Positions 25,982 through 34,910 of a stretch of DNA of 64,000 nt are shown here, piece after piece. This DNA is from Acidobacteriota bacterium (GTDB lineage Bacteria > Acidobacteriota > Thermoanaerobaculia > Multivoradales > Multivoraceae). Both the position numbers and the translations under genes were made by a program. Below the pieces are notes generated by a model, which saw nothing but the letters and a program-made list of their open reading frames with translations, had not been told where the DNA came from and made no database searches. Location of the stretch: assembly GCA_028877275.1 (NCBI GenBank), contig JAPPFP010000006.1, forward strand, positions 735,896 to 799,895. The letters are read 5' to 3'. The stretch's first letter is position 1; the number at the start of each line of letters is the position of its first letter.

Positions 25982-27148
25982 ATGGACTTCGAGCTCAGTA
26001 CCGAACAGAAGCTGATCCTCGAGACGGTGCGCCGCTTCGTGCGCGAGGAGATCGTGCCGCTCGAGGCGGACCTCGACCCCGACGCGAGTGAACTGCCACC
26101 GCACCATCGCGAACGTCTCGTCGCGATGACGAAGGAACTCGGCTTCTACGGCCTCGACATCCCGGCGGAGTACGGCGGACCAGGTATCGATCTCACAACA
26201 AGGACCCTGATGGCGTTCGAGATGGCCCAGCACCGGGCCGGCCTCTACGCTCCCTGCTACGGGGTCTTCGGCGGCGCCGGCCTGGCCCAGTTGTACGAGG
26301 CGGACGACGACCAGAAGGAGCGCTACCTCTATCCCGTCCTGCGAGGCGAGAAGCGGGGTTTCTTCGCGCTGACCGAGCCTTCGGGTGGCAGCGATCCGGC
26401 CCGGGCCATCCGCACGACTGCGGTCCGCGACGGCGACGACTGGATTCTCGACGGCGAGAAGACGTTCATCAGCGGCGCCGACAAGGCGGACTTCGGCATC
26501 GTCTTCGCGCGTACGGACCCGGAACTCGGCCGCAAGGGGATCACCTGCTTTCTCGTCGACACGGACATGCCGGGTTTTCGGGTGCGTCGCATCGTCCACA
26601 CCCTGCGTTCCACCCACTACGCCGCGGAACTCGAGTTCAACCGGGTGCGGGTGCCGGGCCGCAACGTCCTCGGCGAGGTGAACCAGGGCTTCGCGATCGC
26701 GAACGACCGGCTGAGCCGCAACCGCATCCCGTACGCGGCGGGCTGCGTGGGCGTCGCGCTCAAGGCGCAGGAGATGGCGATCGCCTACGCGAAGACGAGA
26801 AAGACGTTCGGCGACTACCTGTCGACCCGGCAGGCGGTGCAGTGGATGATCGTCGACAACGAGATCGACCTGCGCACGGCCCGCGCGCTGACCCTGGAGG
26901 CCGCGGCGCGGGCCGACGCCGGCAAGCCGTTCCGCACGGAGGCGGCGATCTGCAAGCTGGTGGCGAGCGAGGGCGCCAGCCGCGTCGTCGACCGGGCGAT
27001 GCAGATCCACGGCGGCTACGGGATGACGAAGGACCTGCCGCTCGAGCGCTGGTTCCGCGAGCTGCGCATCCGGCGGGTGGGCGAGGGCCCCAACGAGATC
27101 CAGCGTCTCATCGTCGCGCGTGACGTCATCGGGGGTTCGTTTCATTGA
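25982..27148 (+). CDS. Acyl-CoA dehydrogenase
   Basis: A 388-residue flavoenzyme that introduces an alpha-beta double bond into an acyl-CoA. Flavin and substrate contacts are seen in FFALTEPSGGSDPARAI (near 130) and WILDGEKTFISGADKADFG. The C-terminal IHGGYGMTKDLPLERWFREL and RVGEGPNEIQRLIVARDV carry the catalytic Glu in the classic position, just before the glycine. ATG 25982 lies 4 bases after the preceding stop; the CaiB gene downstream begins within its last codons (27145). Gene order suggests a dedicated pathway with the CoA transferase and the enolase-superfamily enzyme. Confidence 0.95.
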   Translation: MDFELSTEQKLILETVRRFVREEIVPLEADLDPDASELPPHHRERLVAMTKELGFYGLDIPAEYGGPGIDLTTRTLMAFEMAQHRAGLYAPCYGVFGGAGLAQLYEADDDQKERYLYPVLRGEKRGFFALTEPSGGSDPARAIRTTAVRDGDDWILDGEKTFISGADKADFGIVFARTDPELGRKGITCFLVDTDMPGFRVRRIVHTLRSTHYAAELEFNRVRVPGRNVLGEVNQGFAIANDRLSRNRIPYAAGCVGVALKAQEMAIAYAKTRKTFGDYLSTRQAVQWMIVDNEIDLRTARALTLEAAARADAGKPFRTEAAICKLVASEGASRVVDRAMQIHGGYGMTKDLPLERWFRELRIRRVGEGPNEIQRLIVARDVIGGSFH

Positions 27149-28320
27149 CGGCGCCCAGACCTCTCGCCGGGGTTCGGGTGCTCGACCTCGGGCAGGTCTA
27201 CCAGGGCCCGTACGCCGGCTTCCTGCTCGCCCAGGCCGGCGCGGACGTGGTCAAGGTCGAGCCGCCGCGCGGCGAGCCGCTACGGCGCCGTGAGGCCCGC
27301 GGCGGGCCGCCGTCCTTTCCTCTCGCCTTTCTGAACACGAACAAGCGGTCGGCGACCTGCGACCTGAAGGAGGAGGAAGGGCGGGACCTGCTCCGCCGGC
27401 TGGCCGGAGCCGCTGACGTGCTGATCGAGAACTTCGCGCCGGGGGTGATGGACCGCCTGGGCGTCGGTTGGCAGGCGCTGCGGGAACTGAACCCGCGGTT
27501 GATCTACGCCTCGGGCACTGCCTACGGTCTGAGCGGCCCGGACTCCGAGCGGCTCGGCATGGACATCACGGTGCAGGCCTGGGCCGGGGTGATGAGCATC
27601 ACCGGCGAAGCCGGAGGCCGGCCGCTCAAGGCCGGTCCGGCGTTCATCGACTTTCTCGGCGGGACGCACCTGTACGGCGGCATCGTCAGCGCGCTCTACG
27701 AACGGACGCGCACCGGCGCCGGGCGCCTGGTCGAGGTGGCGATGCAGGAGGCGGCCTATCCGACCCTGCTCTCGCAGCTCGGGCTGATGCACCACGACGG
27801 GAAGCTGCCGGGACGAGCTGGCAACCGGCACGGCCGGGTCTCGCCCTACAGCGTGTATCCCTGCCGTGACGGCCACGTTGCCGTCATCTGCATCACCGAG
27901 CGGCACTGGCGCAACCTGCTGCGGGCGATGGGACGGGAGGACCTGATCTCCGATCCCCGGTTTCGGAACAACGAGGCCCGCGTCGCCCATCGCGACGAGA
28001 CGGAAGCCCTGGTCGCGGAGTGGACCACTGGCCTTACCCGTTCGGAGGTCGACGAGGCGGCGCGCTCGCACCGCGTCCCGTGCGCGCCGGTCCGCGACCT
28101 GGCGGAGGTCAACGCGGATCCGCATCTCCGGGAACGGGGCTTCCTCGAGGCCGTCGATCATCCGGGCCTGGGCGAGATCAGGCTGCCGGCCAGCGCCGTC
28201 CGTTTCGACGGCCGACCGTCCGGGCCGCTCGAGCCGATTCCGGCCCTTGGAGAGAACACGGAAGAGGTGATCAGGGAGTGGCTGGGGGCTGTCCCGGACG
28301 ACGAGGGGAGCGACGGATGA
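27145..28320 (+). CDS. CaiB/BaiF family CoA transferase
   Basis: A family III CoA transferase of 391 residues starting at TTG 27145 with a 4-base overlap of the upstream stop (TTGA). Family landmarks are LAGVRVLDLGQVYQGPYAG, then the A-G-A-D-V-V-K-V-E-P-P-R-G-E segment, DRLGVGWQALRELNPRLIYA, and the catalytic Asp in ERLGMDITVQAWAG. It probably activates or recycles the acid processed by the neighbouring acyl-CoA dehydrogenase and MR/MLE enzyme. It is clearly distinct from the other CaiB protein at 24255-25463. Its stop overlaps the next start (ATGA). Confidence 0.94.
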   Translation: MTAPRPLAGVRVLDLGQVYQGPYAGFLLAQAGADVVKVEPPRGEPLRRREARGGPPSFPLAFLNTNKRSATCDLKEEEGRDLLRRLAGAADVLIENFAPGVMDRLGVGWQALRELNPRLIYASGTAYGLSGPDSERLGMDITVQAWAGVMSITGEAGGRPLKAGPAFIDFLGGTHLYGGIVSALYERTRTGAGRLVEVAMQEAAYPTLLSQLGLMHHDGKLPGRAGNRHGRVSPYSVYPCRDGHVAVICITERHWRNLLRAMGREDLISDPRFRNNEARVAHRDETEALVAEWTTGLTRSEVDEAARSHRVPCAPVRDLAEVNADPHLRERGFLEAVDHPGLGEIRLPASAVRFDGRPSGPLEPIPALGENTEEVIREWLGAVPDDEGSDG

Positions 28321-29483
28321 AGGTCAGGAGCATCGAAACCCGGCACTGCGACGCCGGCTGGCGGAACTATCACTTCGTCAAGCTGACGACCGAGGACGGC
28401 GTCGTCGGCTGGAGCGAGTACGACGAGCACCAGGGTGCGGTCGGCGTGACGACCGTGATCGAGCAGCTCGCGGAGCGGGTCGTCGGCTCGCGGGTCCGGG
28501 ACGTGGAACGGATCTACCAGCGGCTCCTGGTCAGGGCCCGGCAGTCGATGTCCGGGGTGATGGCGATGGGCATCGGGGCGATCGAGAACGCGGTGCTCGA
28601 CGCCTGGGCCAGGTCCCTGGGCGTCCCCTGCTGCGACCTGCTCGGCGGTCGGGTGCGGGACCGGGTACCGGTGTACTGGTCGCACTGCGGGACCTGGCGG
28701 ATCAGCCTGCCTCAGTACTACGGCAACGCGATCTCCGACATCGACGGCGTGATCGCCCTCGGCGCCGAGGTCCGCGAGAGGGGATTCAAGGCGCTCAAGA
28801 CGAACATCTTCGACTACTCGAGCGGCGCGCTGCGCGGCTGGGCGCCCGGCTTCGGCCGGCCCTACGAGCCGGGTCAGAACGTGGAGCGCCGGACGATTCG
28901 GGAACTCCGGCGTCACCTCGAAGCGTTGCGCGAGGGCGCCGGCGAGGATGTCGACATCCTGCTCGACCTGAACTTCAACGCGAAGATCGAAGGCTACTGC
29001 CGGATCGTGCGGGCGCTCGCCGACCTGGATCTCTTCTGGATCGAGATCGACACGCCCTCGGCGGAAGGTCTGGCCACCGTGCGGCGGTGCAGTCCGCACC
29101 CGATCAGTTCCTGCGAGACCCTGATCACGCCCGCGGCCTTCCTGCCGTTTCTGCGCAACCAGGCGGTGGACGTGGCGATCATCGACGCGGTGTGGAACGG
29201 CGTCTGGCAGTCGATGAAGATCGCCGCCCTGGCCAACGCCCACGAGGTCAACGTGGCGCCGCACAACTACTACGGTCACCTCGCGACGATGATGAACGCT
29301 CACATGAGCGCGGCGGTGCCGAACCTGCGGATCATGGAAACGGACATCGACCGGCTGCCCTGGGACGACGAGATCTTCACGGTCGAGCCGGAGTTCGAGG
29401 ACGGCTGTCTGATCGTGCCGGATACTCCGGGTTGGGGCACGGAGCCGGACGAGGATGGGCTTGCGGCCCATCCGCCCCGTTAG
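28317..29483 (+). CDS. Mandelate racemase/muconate lactonizing enzyme superfamily protein
   Basis: An enolase-superfamily enzyme of 388 residues that would abstract the alpha proton of a carboxylate using a divalent metal. The N-terminal capping domain covers about 1-125. In the barrel, FKALKTN carries the Lys, and metal ligands are likely the Asp in ILLDLNFN, the Glu in FWIEIDTP and the Glu in SSCETL. PHNYYGHLAT provides the C-terminal His. It is probably a sugar-acid dehydratase or racemase; the substrate is not determined. ATG 28317 overlaps the CaiB stop by 4 bases, making it the last gene of the 25618-29483 operon. Confidence 0.92.
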   Translation: MKVRSIETRHCDAGWRNYHFVKLTTEDGVVGWSEYDEHQGAVGVTTVIEQLAERVVGSRVRDVERIYQRLLVRARQSMSGVMAMGIGAIENAVLDAWARSLGVPCCDLLGGRVRDRVPVYWSHCGTWRISLPQYYGNAISDIDGVIALGAEVRERGFKALKTNIFDYSSGALRGWAPGFGRPYEPGQNVERRTIRELRRHLEALREGAGEDVDILLDLNFNAKIEGYCRIVRALADLDLFWIEIDTPSAEGLATVRRCSPHPISSCETLITPAAFLPFLRNQAVDVAIIDAVWNGVWQSMKIAALANAHEVNVAPHNYYGHLATMMNAHMSAAVPNLRIMETDIDRLPWDDEIFTVEPEFEDGCLIVPDTPGWGTEPDEDGLAAHPPR

Positions 29484-29523
29484 ACCCAAAGGGCGTCGAC
29501 GTCTGAGGGAACCCGACCCCGAC

Positions 29524-30156
29524 TCACACCGGTCTTGTCCCCGGAAACGCGGCCCGCAGTCGGGCAGAGACTTCGGAGTTGTCGGCGAAGACGGTCATCC
29601 AGACGGACCAGAATCCGGTCTCCTCGGCCAGCAAGATGACCAGGTCGATCTCGCTCGGTTCTTGTGCTCGTTCGCGGGCATAGAGGGCCTTTCGCCAAGC
29701 CCGTCGTCGCCTAAGCCATCTAAGGTCGCTTGCCCTAGGGTCGTCCCGCGGTCGTCGTCCTAGACCAACGAGCTCAAACAGCCTCTCGGCTCTACCTCGA
29801 TCTGCTTCCGGAAGAGCGGGGCGGACCCTTACCCTTCCCTCAGGCAGGTACTCGAAGGCTGACAGCGTGTCATCGCGATCGGGCCAGAGATAGCCCTCCC
29901 GACTGCAGTTCTTGTTCAGCTTGATCGAGTTGCAGTTCGGGCAGCCTAGGAGGAAGTTGTTCCAATCCTCCTTCAGATCGTCCCGGCAGCTCTTTGGAAC
30001 GACGTGCTCAACGTGGAGATGCCCCGTACACTCGCAGTAGCTGCAGTAAGCGCCCAACCGGGTGAGCAAGTCGGCCTTAGCCTTGTTGTATGGGTGGAAC
30101 GACTTTCTCTCGCCTTGACCGTCAAGAGGCCAAGGTCCTGGATCGACCGGCCGCAT
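29524..30156 (-). CDS. ptuB: HNH endonuclease, PtuB-like (Septu)
   Basis: A 210-residue HNH nuclease. Cys38 and Cys41 (CSYC) and Cys72 and Cys75 (CPNC) form the structural zinc site; HVEHVVPKS (48-56) and Asn67 form the HNH active centre. The C-terminal half is basic and helical without a known domain. It follows the ATPase gene by 4 bases, with GGAG in the end of that gene as its ribosome-binding site, which supports ATG 30156. An ATPase followed directly by this kind of HNH gene is the layout of Septu, in which PtuB is the effector nuclease held by PtuA. That function is inferred from family and context. Confidence 0.8.
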   Translation of the reverse strand: MRPVDPGPWPLDGQGERKSFHPYNKAKADLLTRLGAYCSYCECTGHLHVEHVVPKSCRDDLKEDWNNFLLGCPNCNSIKLNKNCSREGYLWPDRDDTLSAFEYLPEGRVRVRPALPEADRGRAERLFELVGLGRRPRDDPRASDLRWLRRRRAWRKALYARERAQEPSEIDLVILLAEETGFWSVWMTVFADNSEVSARLRAAFPGTRPV

Positions 30157-30160
30157 CGAC

Positions 30161-31486
30161 TTACTCCAGGTACTGCAGGTCTCGATCCTGGAGCGTCTTG
30201 AAGGCTTGACTGCGCTGTAGACGCAGAAAGGCCAAGTAGCCTGGATTGTCCGCGAAGGGCTCCTCAAGGGAGTCGAGTCGCTCTCGCAGTTGGTCGAGGC
30301 GCCCCGAATCGACCGCCGAAGAAGCGCCCTCTAGGGCCTGTAGGTACTCTTCTGCGGCTTTCACCATCTGCTGAAACCGACGACTTCGTTGTGGTTGTTC
30401 AACGCCCATTACGTTTTCGACGATGTCCTCAATGCTCTGGGGACTCCTGCCGGGCCGGTGAACGTCGTCGTCATCCAGATTGATCACGTGACCTTGCTCT
30501 ACGGACTGGATGATGAACGGCGAGTGGCTTGTCGCCACGAATTGAAGGTGAGGGAAAGTACCCTGAAGGTCCCCTATCGCCCGCCGTTGCCACCGGGGGT
30601 GGAGGTGTTGGTCGAGTTCGTCGATCAGCACCACTCCAGGGGTGTTCAGCCGGGCGCCGCCCCTGAGATGGGGGTTGATGATTGCGCACCGCAGCGCAAT
30701 GTCGCCCACAGTCGCGGCCACGCTCCGCTGTCCGTCGCTCAGCAACGAGAAGGGCGTGCGAAAGCCGGTGGGAAACTCGAGGACGATGTCGTCCTGCTCG
30801 AAGTCGAAGTCTGCTTCAACAGCGTCCTCGACGCAGTTCGCGATCGCGTCCAGGACTGCCTGGAGCGTTGTCAGCGAGTGTTTCCGTTGTGCTTGAGCCA
30901 AGGCCCAGCGTTTGATCCAGGCAACGAGGTGCCGAGCCGACGATGATGGATTCAGACAGTGCTGATAGCCGGAGTAACGGGAGGCAGGGGTGGCCGGGGA
31001 CAGCGGTGCCTTCGTGACCAGTGACTGCTCGTGCCACAACCGACCGGTACCGTAGTAGCCGACGAACGGGAACAGGGTCTGATCGTCGTCTTGACTGCGC
31101 AGGACCAGTTCGTCCATTTCGCGCCGCACTTCCTTTGCGCCGACACGTGTGGTTCGGGATTTCGGAGTCCTCAACTCCCGCTCCCATTCCGCCACTGCGC
31201 CGTTGATGGCCCCTCTCGCCACGACACGAGTGGGGTAGTGCTCCCGGAAACCCCACGTCTCGCCTACTCTGCGCCACGTTCGACGTACTTCGGTGGGCCG
31301 GATCGTCCTGGCCGGGGCGTGCGGCACCGACATCAGGGGAGCGCCTAATGCGACCGCCAGTCCTTCTAGGATCGCCGTTTTCCCAGTGGCGTTCGCGCCA
31401 ACCAGCAACGTGAACCCGGGGTGGAGGTCGAATGCCCGGTGCTCGAAGCATCGGAAGTTCTGCAGCGTCAGGCGCTCCACGTGCAT
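30161..31486 (-). CDS. ptuA: SMC/ABC-type ATPase, PtuA-like (Septu)
   Basis: A 441-residue ATPase of the OLD/RecF-like AAA_15/AAA_21 group without a TOPRIM domain. Walker A is GANATGKT (30-37), the signature is LSDGQRS (249-255), Walker B is VVLIDELDQHLHP (from 285), and the switch His is His321 in ATSHSPFII. The insertion between Walker A and signature (about 60-235) is the usual variable arm. In Septu the PtuA oligomer senses infection and controls PtuB. No reverse transcriptase or retron RNA lies beside it. It reads away from hsdM across a 311-bp gap. Confidence 0.82.
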   Translation of the reverse strand: MHVERLTLQNFRCFEHRAFDLHPGFTLLVGANATGKTAILEGLAVALGAPLMSVPHAPARTIRPTEVRRTWRRVGETWGFREHYPTRVVARGAINGAVAEWERELRTPKSRTTRVGAKEVRREMDELVLRSQDDDQTLFPFVGYYGTGRLWHEQSLVTKAPLSPATPASRYSGYQHCLNPSSSARHLVAWIKRWALAQAQRKHSLTTLQAVLDAIANCVEDAVEADFDFEQDDIVLEFPTGFRTPFSLLSDGQRSVAATVGDIALRCAIINPHLRGGARLNTPGVVLIDELDQHLHPRWQRRAIGDLQGTFPHLQFVATSHSPFIIQSVEQGHVINLDDDDVHRPGRSPQSIEDIVENVMGVEQPQRSRRFQQMVKAAEEYLQALEGASSAVDSGRLDQLRERLDSLEEPFADNPGYLAFLRLQRSQAFKTLQDRDLQYLE

Positions 31487-31797
31487 GTGGACACTCTATC
31501 GAGCCGTCCGGACGCGGTAGGTCGCAGACTTGAGCAGACGAGCCCGCTGAAGGGGATAGCGGCGCCGAAGCCGGGCTCTCCGGCACTTCAGCCTGAACAG
31601 ACTGCGATGGCCGTGGGGCGGTCCTGCTACGTTGCGACCGCACGTACCTTGGGCAGCCAATCCCTCGGCCGTGCGCTCGCTTGCCAGCAGCGCCCGGTGC
31701 GCTTGTCGGTCCGAGGTCCGGGAGGGTCCTGGTTCTCCGCGAGGCTGAGCCCTGCTGGCGGCGATGCCAGGCTGGCGTAGGATCGCCGTTGATCCGA
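31487..31797. other. Divergent intergenic region between ptuA and hsdM
   Basis: This 311-bp gap separates the divergent Septu-like and type I restriction operons. Reading frames across it have no domain content and no ribosome-binding site, so I see no gene. It must hold both promoters. On the hsdM side TAGGAT (31777-31782) is a possible minus-10, only 15 bases before the ATG. On the ptuA side no convincing promoter pair is visible. Confidence 0.5.
31779..31794. promoter_or_regulatory. Short dyad immediately upstream of hsdM
   Basis: GGATC (31779-31783) and GATCC (31790-31794) form an inverted repeat with a 6-base spacer, 3 bases before the hsdM ATG and overlapping a minus-10-like TAGGAT. 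No purine-rich ribosome-binding site precedes the ATG. It could be an autoregulatory operator or a start-site hairpin; five-base arms alone are weak evidence. Confidence 0.3.
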
Positions 31798-33351
31798 ATG
31801 AGCGAAGACGGAAATCAGCTTGAGGCGCGGCTCTGGGACGCGGCGAATGAACTGCGAGCGAACTCGCGGCTGCGAGCGTCCGAATACTCGACGCCTGTCC
31901 TTGGCCTCGTCTTCCTTCGCTACGCGGACCATAAGTTCGAGGCGGCCAAGGAGGAGATCGAAGGCTCGGGAAGTTCCCGGAGGCGAACTGGACCGGCGGA
32001 CTACCAGGCGAAGGGTGTGCTCTATGTGCCGCCGGAGGCGAGTTACCAGTACTTGACCACGCTCCCGGAAGGCGAGAACGTCGGGGCCGCCGTCAACGAC
32101 GGAATGCGTGCGATCGAGACGGCAAACCCGGACTTGAAGGACGTTCTCCCCAAGACCTACAACCGGTTCGGCCAGTCCCTGCTGAACGAGTTGCTGAAGA
32201 CGATGAACTCGGTGCCGATGGACGTCGAGGGCGACGTGTTCGGGAAGATCTACGAGTACTTCCTGGGCAAGTTCGCGATGGCGGAGGGGCAGAAGGGGGG
32301 CGAGTTCTTCACCCCGACGTCCATCGTGCGGCTGATCGTCGGCATCATCGAGCCGTTCCGGGGCCGCATCTTCGATCCTGCCTGCGGCACGGGCGGCATG
32401 TTCGTCCAGTGCGCGCGCTTCGTCGAGGAGCACCGCATGGACCCCGCGGCGGACCTCTCCGTCTTCGGCCAGGAGCGGGTCGCGGAGACGGTTCGGCTGG
32501 CCAAGATGAACCTCGCCGTCCACGGTCTGGAGGGCGATGTTCGGCAGGGTAACGCCTACTACGAGGATCTGCATCGGTCGTTCGGGCGGTTCGACTTCGT
32601 GATGGCGAATCCGCCCTTCAACGTGAAGAAGGTGGACAAGGAGCGGCTGAAGAAGGACCCGCGCTTCGGTTTGGGACGGCCTCGCGCCGACAATGCCAAC
32701 TACCTGTGGATCCAGATCTTCGCGAGCGCTTTGGCCGAGGGCGGCCGCGCCGGCTTCGTGATGGCGAACTCAGCGGCGGACGCCGGGCACTCCGAACTGG
32801 AGATTCGGAGGAAGCTGATCGACAGCGGCGTGATGGACGCGATCGTCGCGGTGGGGCCGAACTTCTTCTATACGGTGACCTTGCCCTGCACGTTGTGGTT
32901 TCTGGACAAGGGCAAGCAGGATACGGACCGGGCCGACCGTGTGCTGTTCATCGACGCGCGCGAGGTCTACCGGCAGGTCGACCGCGCGCACCGGGACTGG
33001 ACGGAGGCGCAGATCGAGTTCCTGGCCAACATCGCCCGCCTGTACCGTGGCGAGGAGCCCGAGGATCTGCACGGCGGCGCCGAGTTGCTGGCCGAGCGCT
33101 TCGGGGATGCTCCGAAGTATCGGGACGTCCCGGGCCTCTGCAGGTCGGCGACCCTTGGCGAGATCGAAGAGCAGGGGTGGAGCTTGAACCCGGGGCGCTA
33201 CGTGGGCATCGCCGAGCGGGTAGAGGATGACTTTGACTTCAGGGTGCGGCTTGGCGAACTTCACACGGAGCTGGAACGGCTGAACCGTGAGGGCTGGGAA
33301 CTGGAGGAACGGGTAGCGGAGAACGTGGAGATGTTGCTGGGGAACGAGTGA
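31798..33351 (+). CDS. hsdM: Type I restriction-modification DNA methyltransferase subunit HsdM
   Basis: The N6-adenine methyltransferase subunit of a type I system, 517 residues. The N-terminal helical HsdM_N domain spans about 5-140. The catalytic domain holds motif I (DPACGTGG, 193-200), which binds S-adenosylmethionine, and motif IV (NPPF, 271-274), the catalytic tetrapeptide. The C-terminal 80 residues are the helical HsdS-contact region. With HsdS it methylates the host recognition site, and with HsdR it completes the restriction complex. The ATG at 31798 matches the usual family start; the frame extends upstream without domain content. Its stop overlaps the HsdS start (GTGA). Confidence 0.96.
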   Translation: MSEDGNQLEARLWDAANELRANSRLRASEYSTPVLGLVFLRYADHKFEAAKEEIEGSGSSRRRTGPADYQAKGVLYVPPEASYQYLTTLPEGENVGAAVNDGMRAIETANPDLKDVLPKTYNRFGQSLLNELLKTMNSVPMDVEGDVFGKIYEYFLGKFAMAEGQKGGEFFTPTSIVRLIVGIIEPFRGRIFDPACGTGGMFVQCARFVEEHRMDPAADLSVFGQERVAETVRLAKMNLAVHGLEGDVRQGNAYYEDLHRSFGRFDFVMANPPFNVKKVDKERLKKDPRFGLGRPRADNANYLWIQIFASALAEGGRAGFVMANSAADAGHSELEIRRKLIDSGVMDAIVAVGPNFFYTVTLPCTLWFLDKGKQDTDRADRVLFIDAREVYRQVDRAHRDWTEAQIEFLANIARLYRGEEPEDLHGGAELLAERFGDAPKYRDVPGLCRSATLGEIEEQGWSLNPGRYVGIAERVEDDFDFRVRLGELHTELERLNREGWELEERVAENVEMLLGNE

Positions 33352-34910
33352 CTTCAGATTGCTTTCGTGACACGACACTGGGGGACGTACTGACTCTCCA
33401 AAGGGGGTTTGATCTCCCAAAGAAACGCCGATCACTCGGGAGATTCCCCGTTGTCGGGTCAACGACTGTCCAAGACAGTCACAGTGAGTACAAGGTCGAG
33501 CCGCCAGGTGTCGTAATCGGCCGGAGCGGTTCGCTGGGTTCGGTCCAGTTCATCGACCGGCGCTTCTGGCCTTTGAACACGACTCTTTGGGTACGTGACT
33601 TTGGCGCCAATGATCCGCGGTTTGTGTACTACTTCCTTCAGACGCTGGGCTTGGAGGCGTTCGATTCAGGAACTGGAGTCCCTACGCTGAACCGGAATCA
33701 CCTCGATGGTCTTCGGGTTTCGATTCCGTCTCGTCCTATTCAAGAGAAGATCGCGGCGATCCTCTCGGCCTACGACGACCTGATCGAGAACAGCCTACGC
33801 CGGATCGAGATCCTGGAGGAAATGGCGCGGAACCTCTACCACGAGTGGTTCGTCCGGTTCCGCTTCCCCGGCCACGAGAAGGCCCGCTTCGTCGACTCGC
33901 CGCTAGGGCAGATACCGGAGGCGTGGCAGGTGGTTCGTCTGAACTCGCTCCTTTCAGGACACATCGGCGGAGGCTGGGGAAAGGAGAGGCGGGATCCGGA
34001 GCACACCGAGCGGGCTTGGGTGGTGCGAGGCACTGACCTCCGAGCTGCACGCCACGGTGACTTCACTAGGGTGCCGCTTCGGTGGCACACCGAACGGAAT
34101 CTGGCTACGCGGCGCTTGACGCCTGGCGACGTAGTGCTTGAGGTTTCCGGAGGGAGCAAGGGCCAGCGCCTGGGAAGGTGCCTGCAAGTGACGGAGGAGT
34201 GGCTTGGACCGTTCGGCGGAGAGGCCGTCATCTGCGCGAGTTTCTGCAAGCGAGTGCGCGCCGCGACAGAACGAATCGCCCCGGAACTGCTGTTCTTCGG
34301 CCTCTTGGATGCTCGGGCTTCGGGGCAAATGTCCGCCTACGAAGTGCAATCGACTGGCATATCCAATCTGCAGTGGAAGCGCTTCATCGAGGGCACGAGG
34401 TGGTATCTGCCACCACGGCATCTTCAGTCCCGCTTCTGCGAGGTCGTCGAGGCGCTTCGCCAGGAGGTCGCGATTCTGGGGCAGAGGAACTCGACGCTGC
34501 GCACTGTCCGTGACCTCCTTCTGCCCAAGCTCGTGTCCGGGGAGATCGACGTGTCGGAGTTGTCCGTGCGAACGGGTCCGGTCGTGGCCCGCGGCCCATC
34601 CTCTCGCAACGACATTGCCCGGTACGACTTCTTCCAGGACATCGTGGCGCTTCCCTTCGTCGACAAGATCGCCCTCTTCGGTTCCCGCGCGCGTGGAGAT
34701 CAGATGGAACACTCCGACATCGACTTGGCCGTGTTCTGCGACGGCGCCAGCGACGAGGATTGGCTTGAGGTGCTCGACTGCTTGAGGGAGGACCGGGTCG
34801 ACACTTTGCTGAAGGTGGACTGCGTCCGTTTCGACCGATGCGACGCGGTACTCCAGGAACACGTTCTGACGGAAGGCGTAGTCCTTTACGAGAAGGACTG
34901 CGCCCCGTGA
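33348..34910 (+). CDS. hsdS: HsdS specificity subunit fused to an MNT nucleotidyltransferase domain
   Basis: A 520-residue fusion. Residues 1-410 are a complete HsdS: first target-recognition domain, a conserved helix ([20 protein letters not shown]), second target-recognition domain, and a second conserved helix ending in [16 protein letters not shown], where ordinary HsdS proteins stop. After a linker, residues 425-520 form a minimal nucleotidyltransferase: GS at 445-446, ten residues, then Asp457 and Asp459, an exact GSX10DXD motif (GSRARGD then SDIDLAV). The frame runs without interruption, so this is no simple two-gene artefact. It starts at GTG 33348 overlapping hsdM and overlaps the HEPN gene by 4 bases. 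Specificity cannot be read from sequence. Confidence 0.93.
   Translation: MTSDCFRDTTLGDVLTLQRGFDLPKKRRSLGRFPVVGSTTVQDSHSEYKVEPPGVVIGRSGSLGSVQFIDRRFWPLNTTLWVRDFGANDPRFVYYFLQTLGLEAFDSGTGVPTLNRNHLDGLRVSIPSRPIQEKIAAILSAYDDLIENSLRRIEILEEMARNLYHEWFVRFRFPGHEKARFVDSPLGQIPEAWQVVRLNSLLSGHIGGGWGKERRDPEHTERAWVVRGTDLRAARHGDFTRVPLRWHTERNLATRRLTPGDVVLEVSGGSKGQRLGRCLQVTEEWLGPFGGEAVICASFCKRVRAATERIAPELLFFGLLDARASGQMSAYEVQSTGISNLQWKRFIEGTRWYLPPRHLQSRFCEVVEALRQEVAILGQRNSTLRTVRDLLLPKLVSGEIDVSELSVRTGPVVARGPSSRNDIARYDFFQDIVALPFVDKIALFGSRARGDQMEHSDIDLAVFCDGASDEDWLEVLDCLREDRVDTLLKVDCVRFDRCDAVLQEHVLTEGVVLYEKDCAP

Noticed and set aside
29484..31800. A retron (reverse transcriptase plus structured RNA) as the context of the PtuA/PtuB pair
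   Set aside because: No reverse transcriptase motif is encoded in the gaps or adjacent frames, and the 311-bp gap shows no clear msr/msd-like fold.
34530..34640. Possibility that the HsdS-MNT fusion is two genes joined by a sequencing error
   Set aside because: The linker reads in one frame without repeats or homopolymer runs, both domains are complete and the motifs intact. Independent reads would be the final test.
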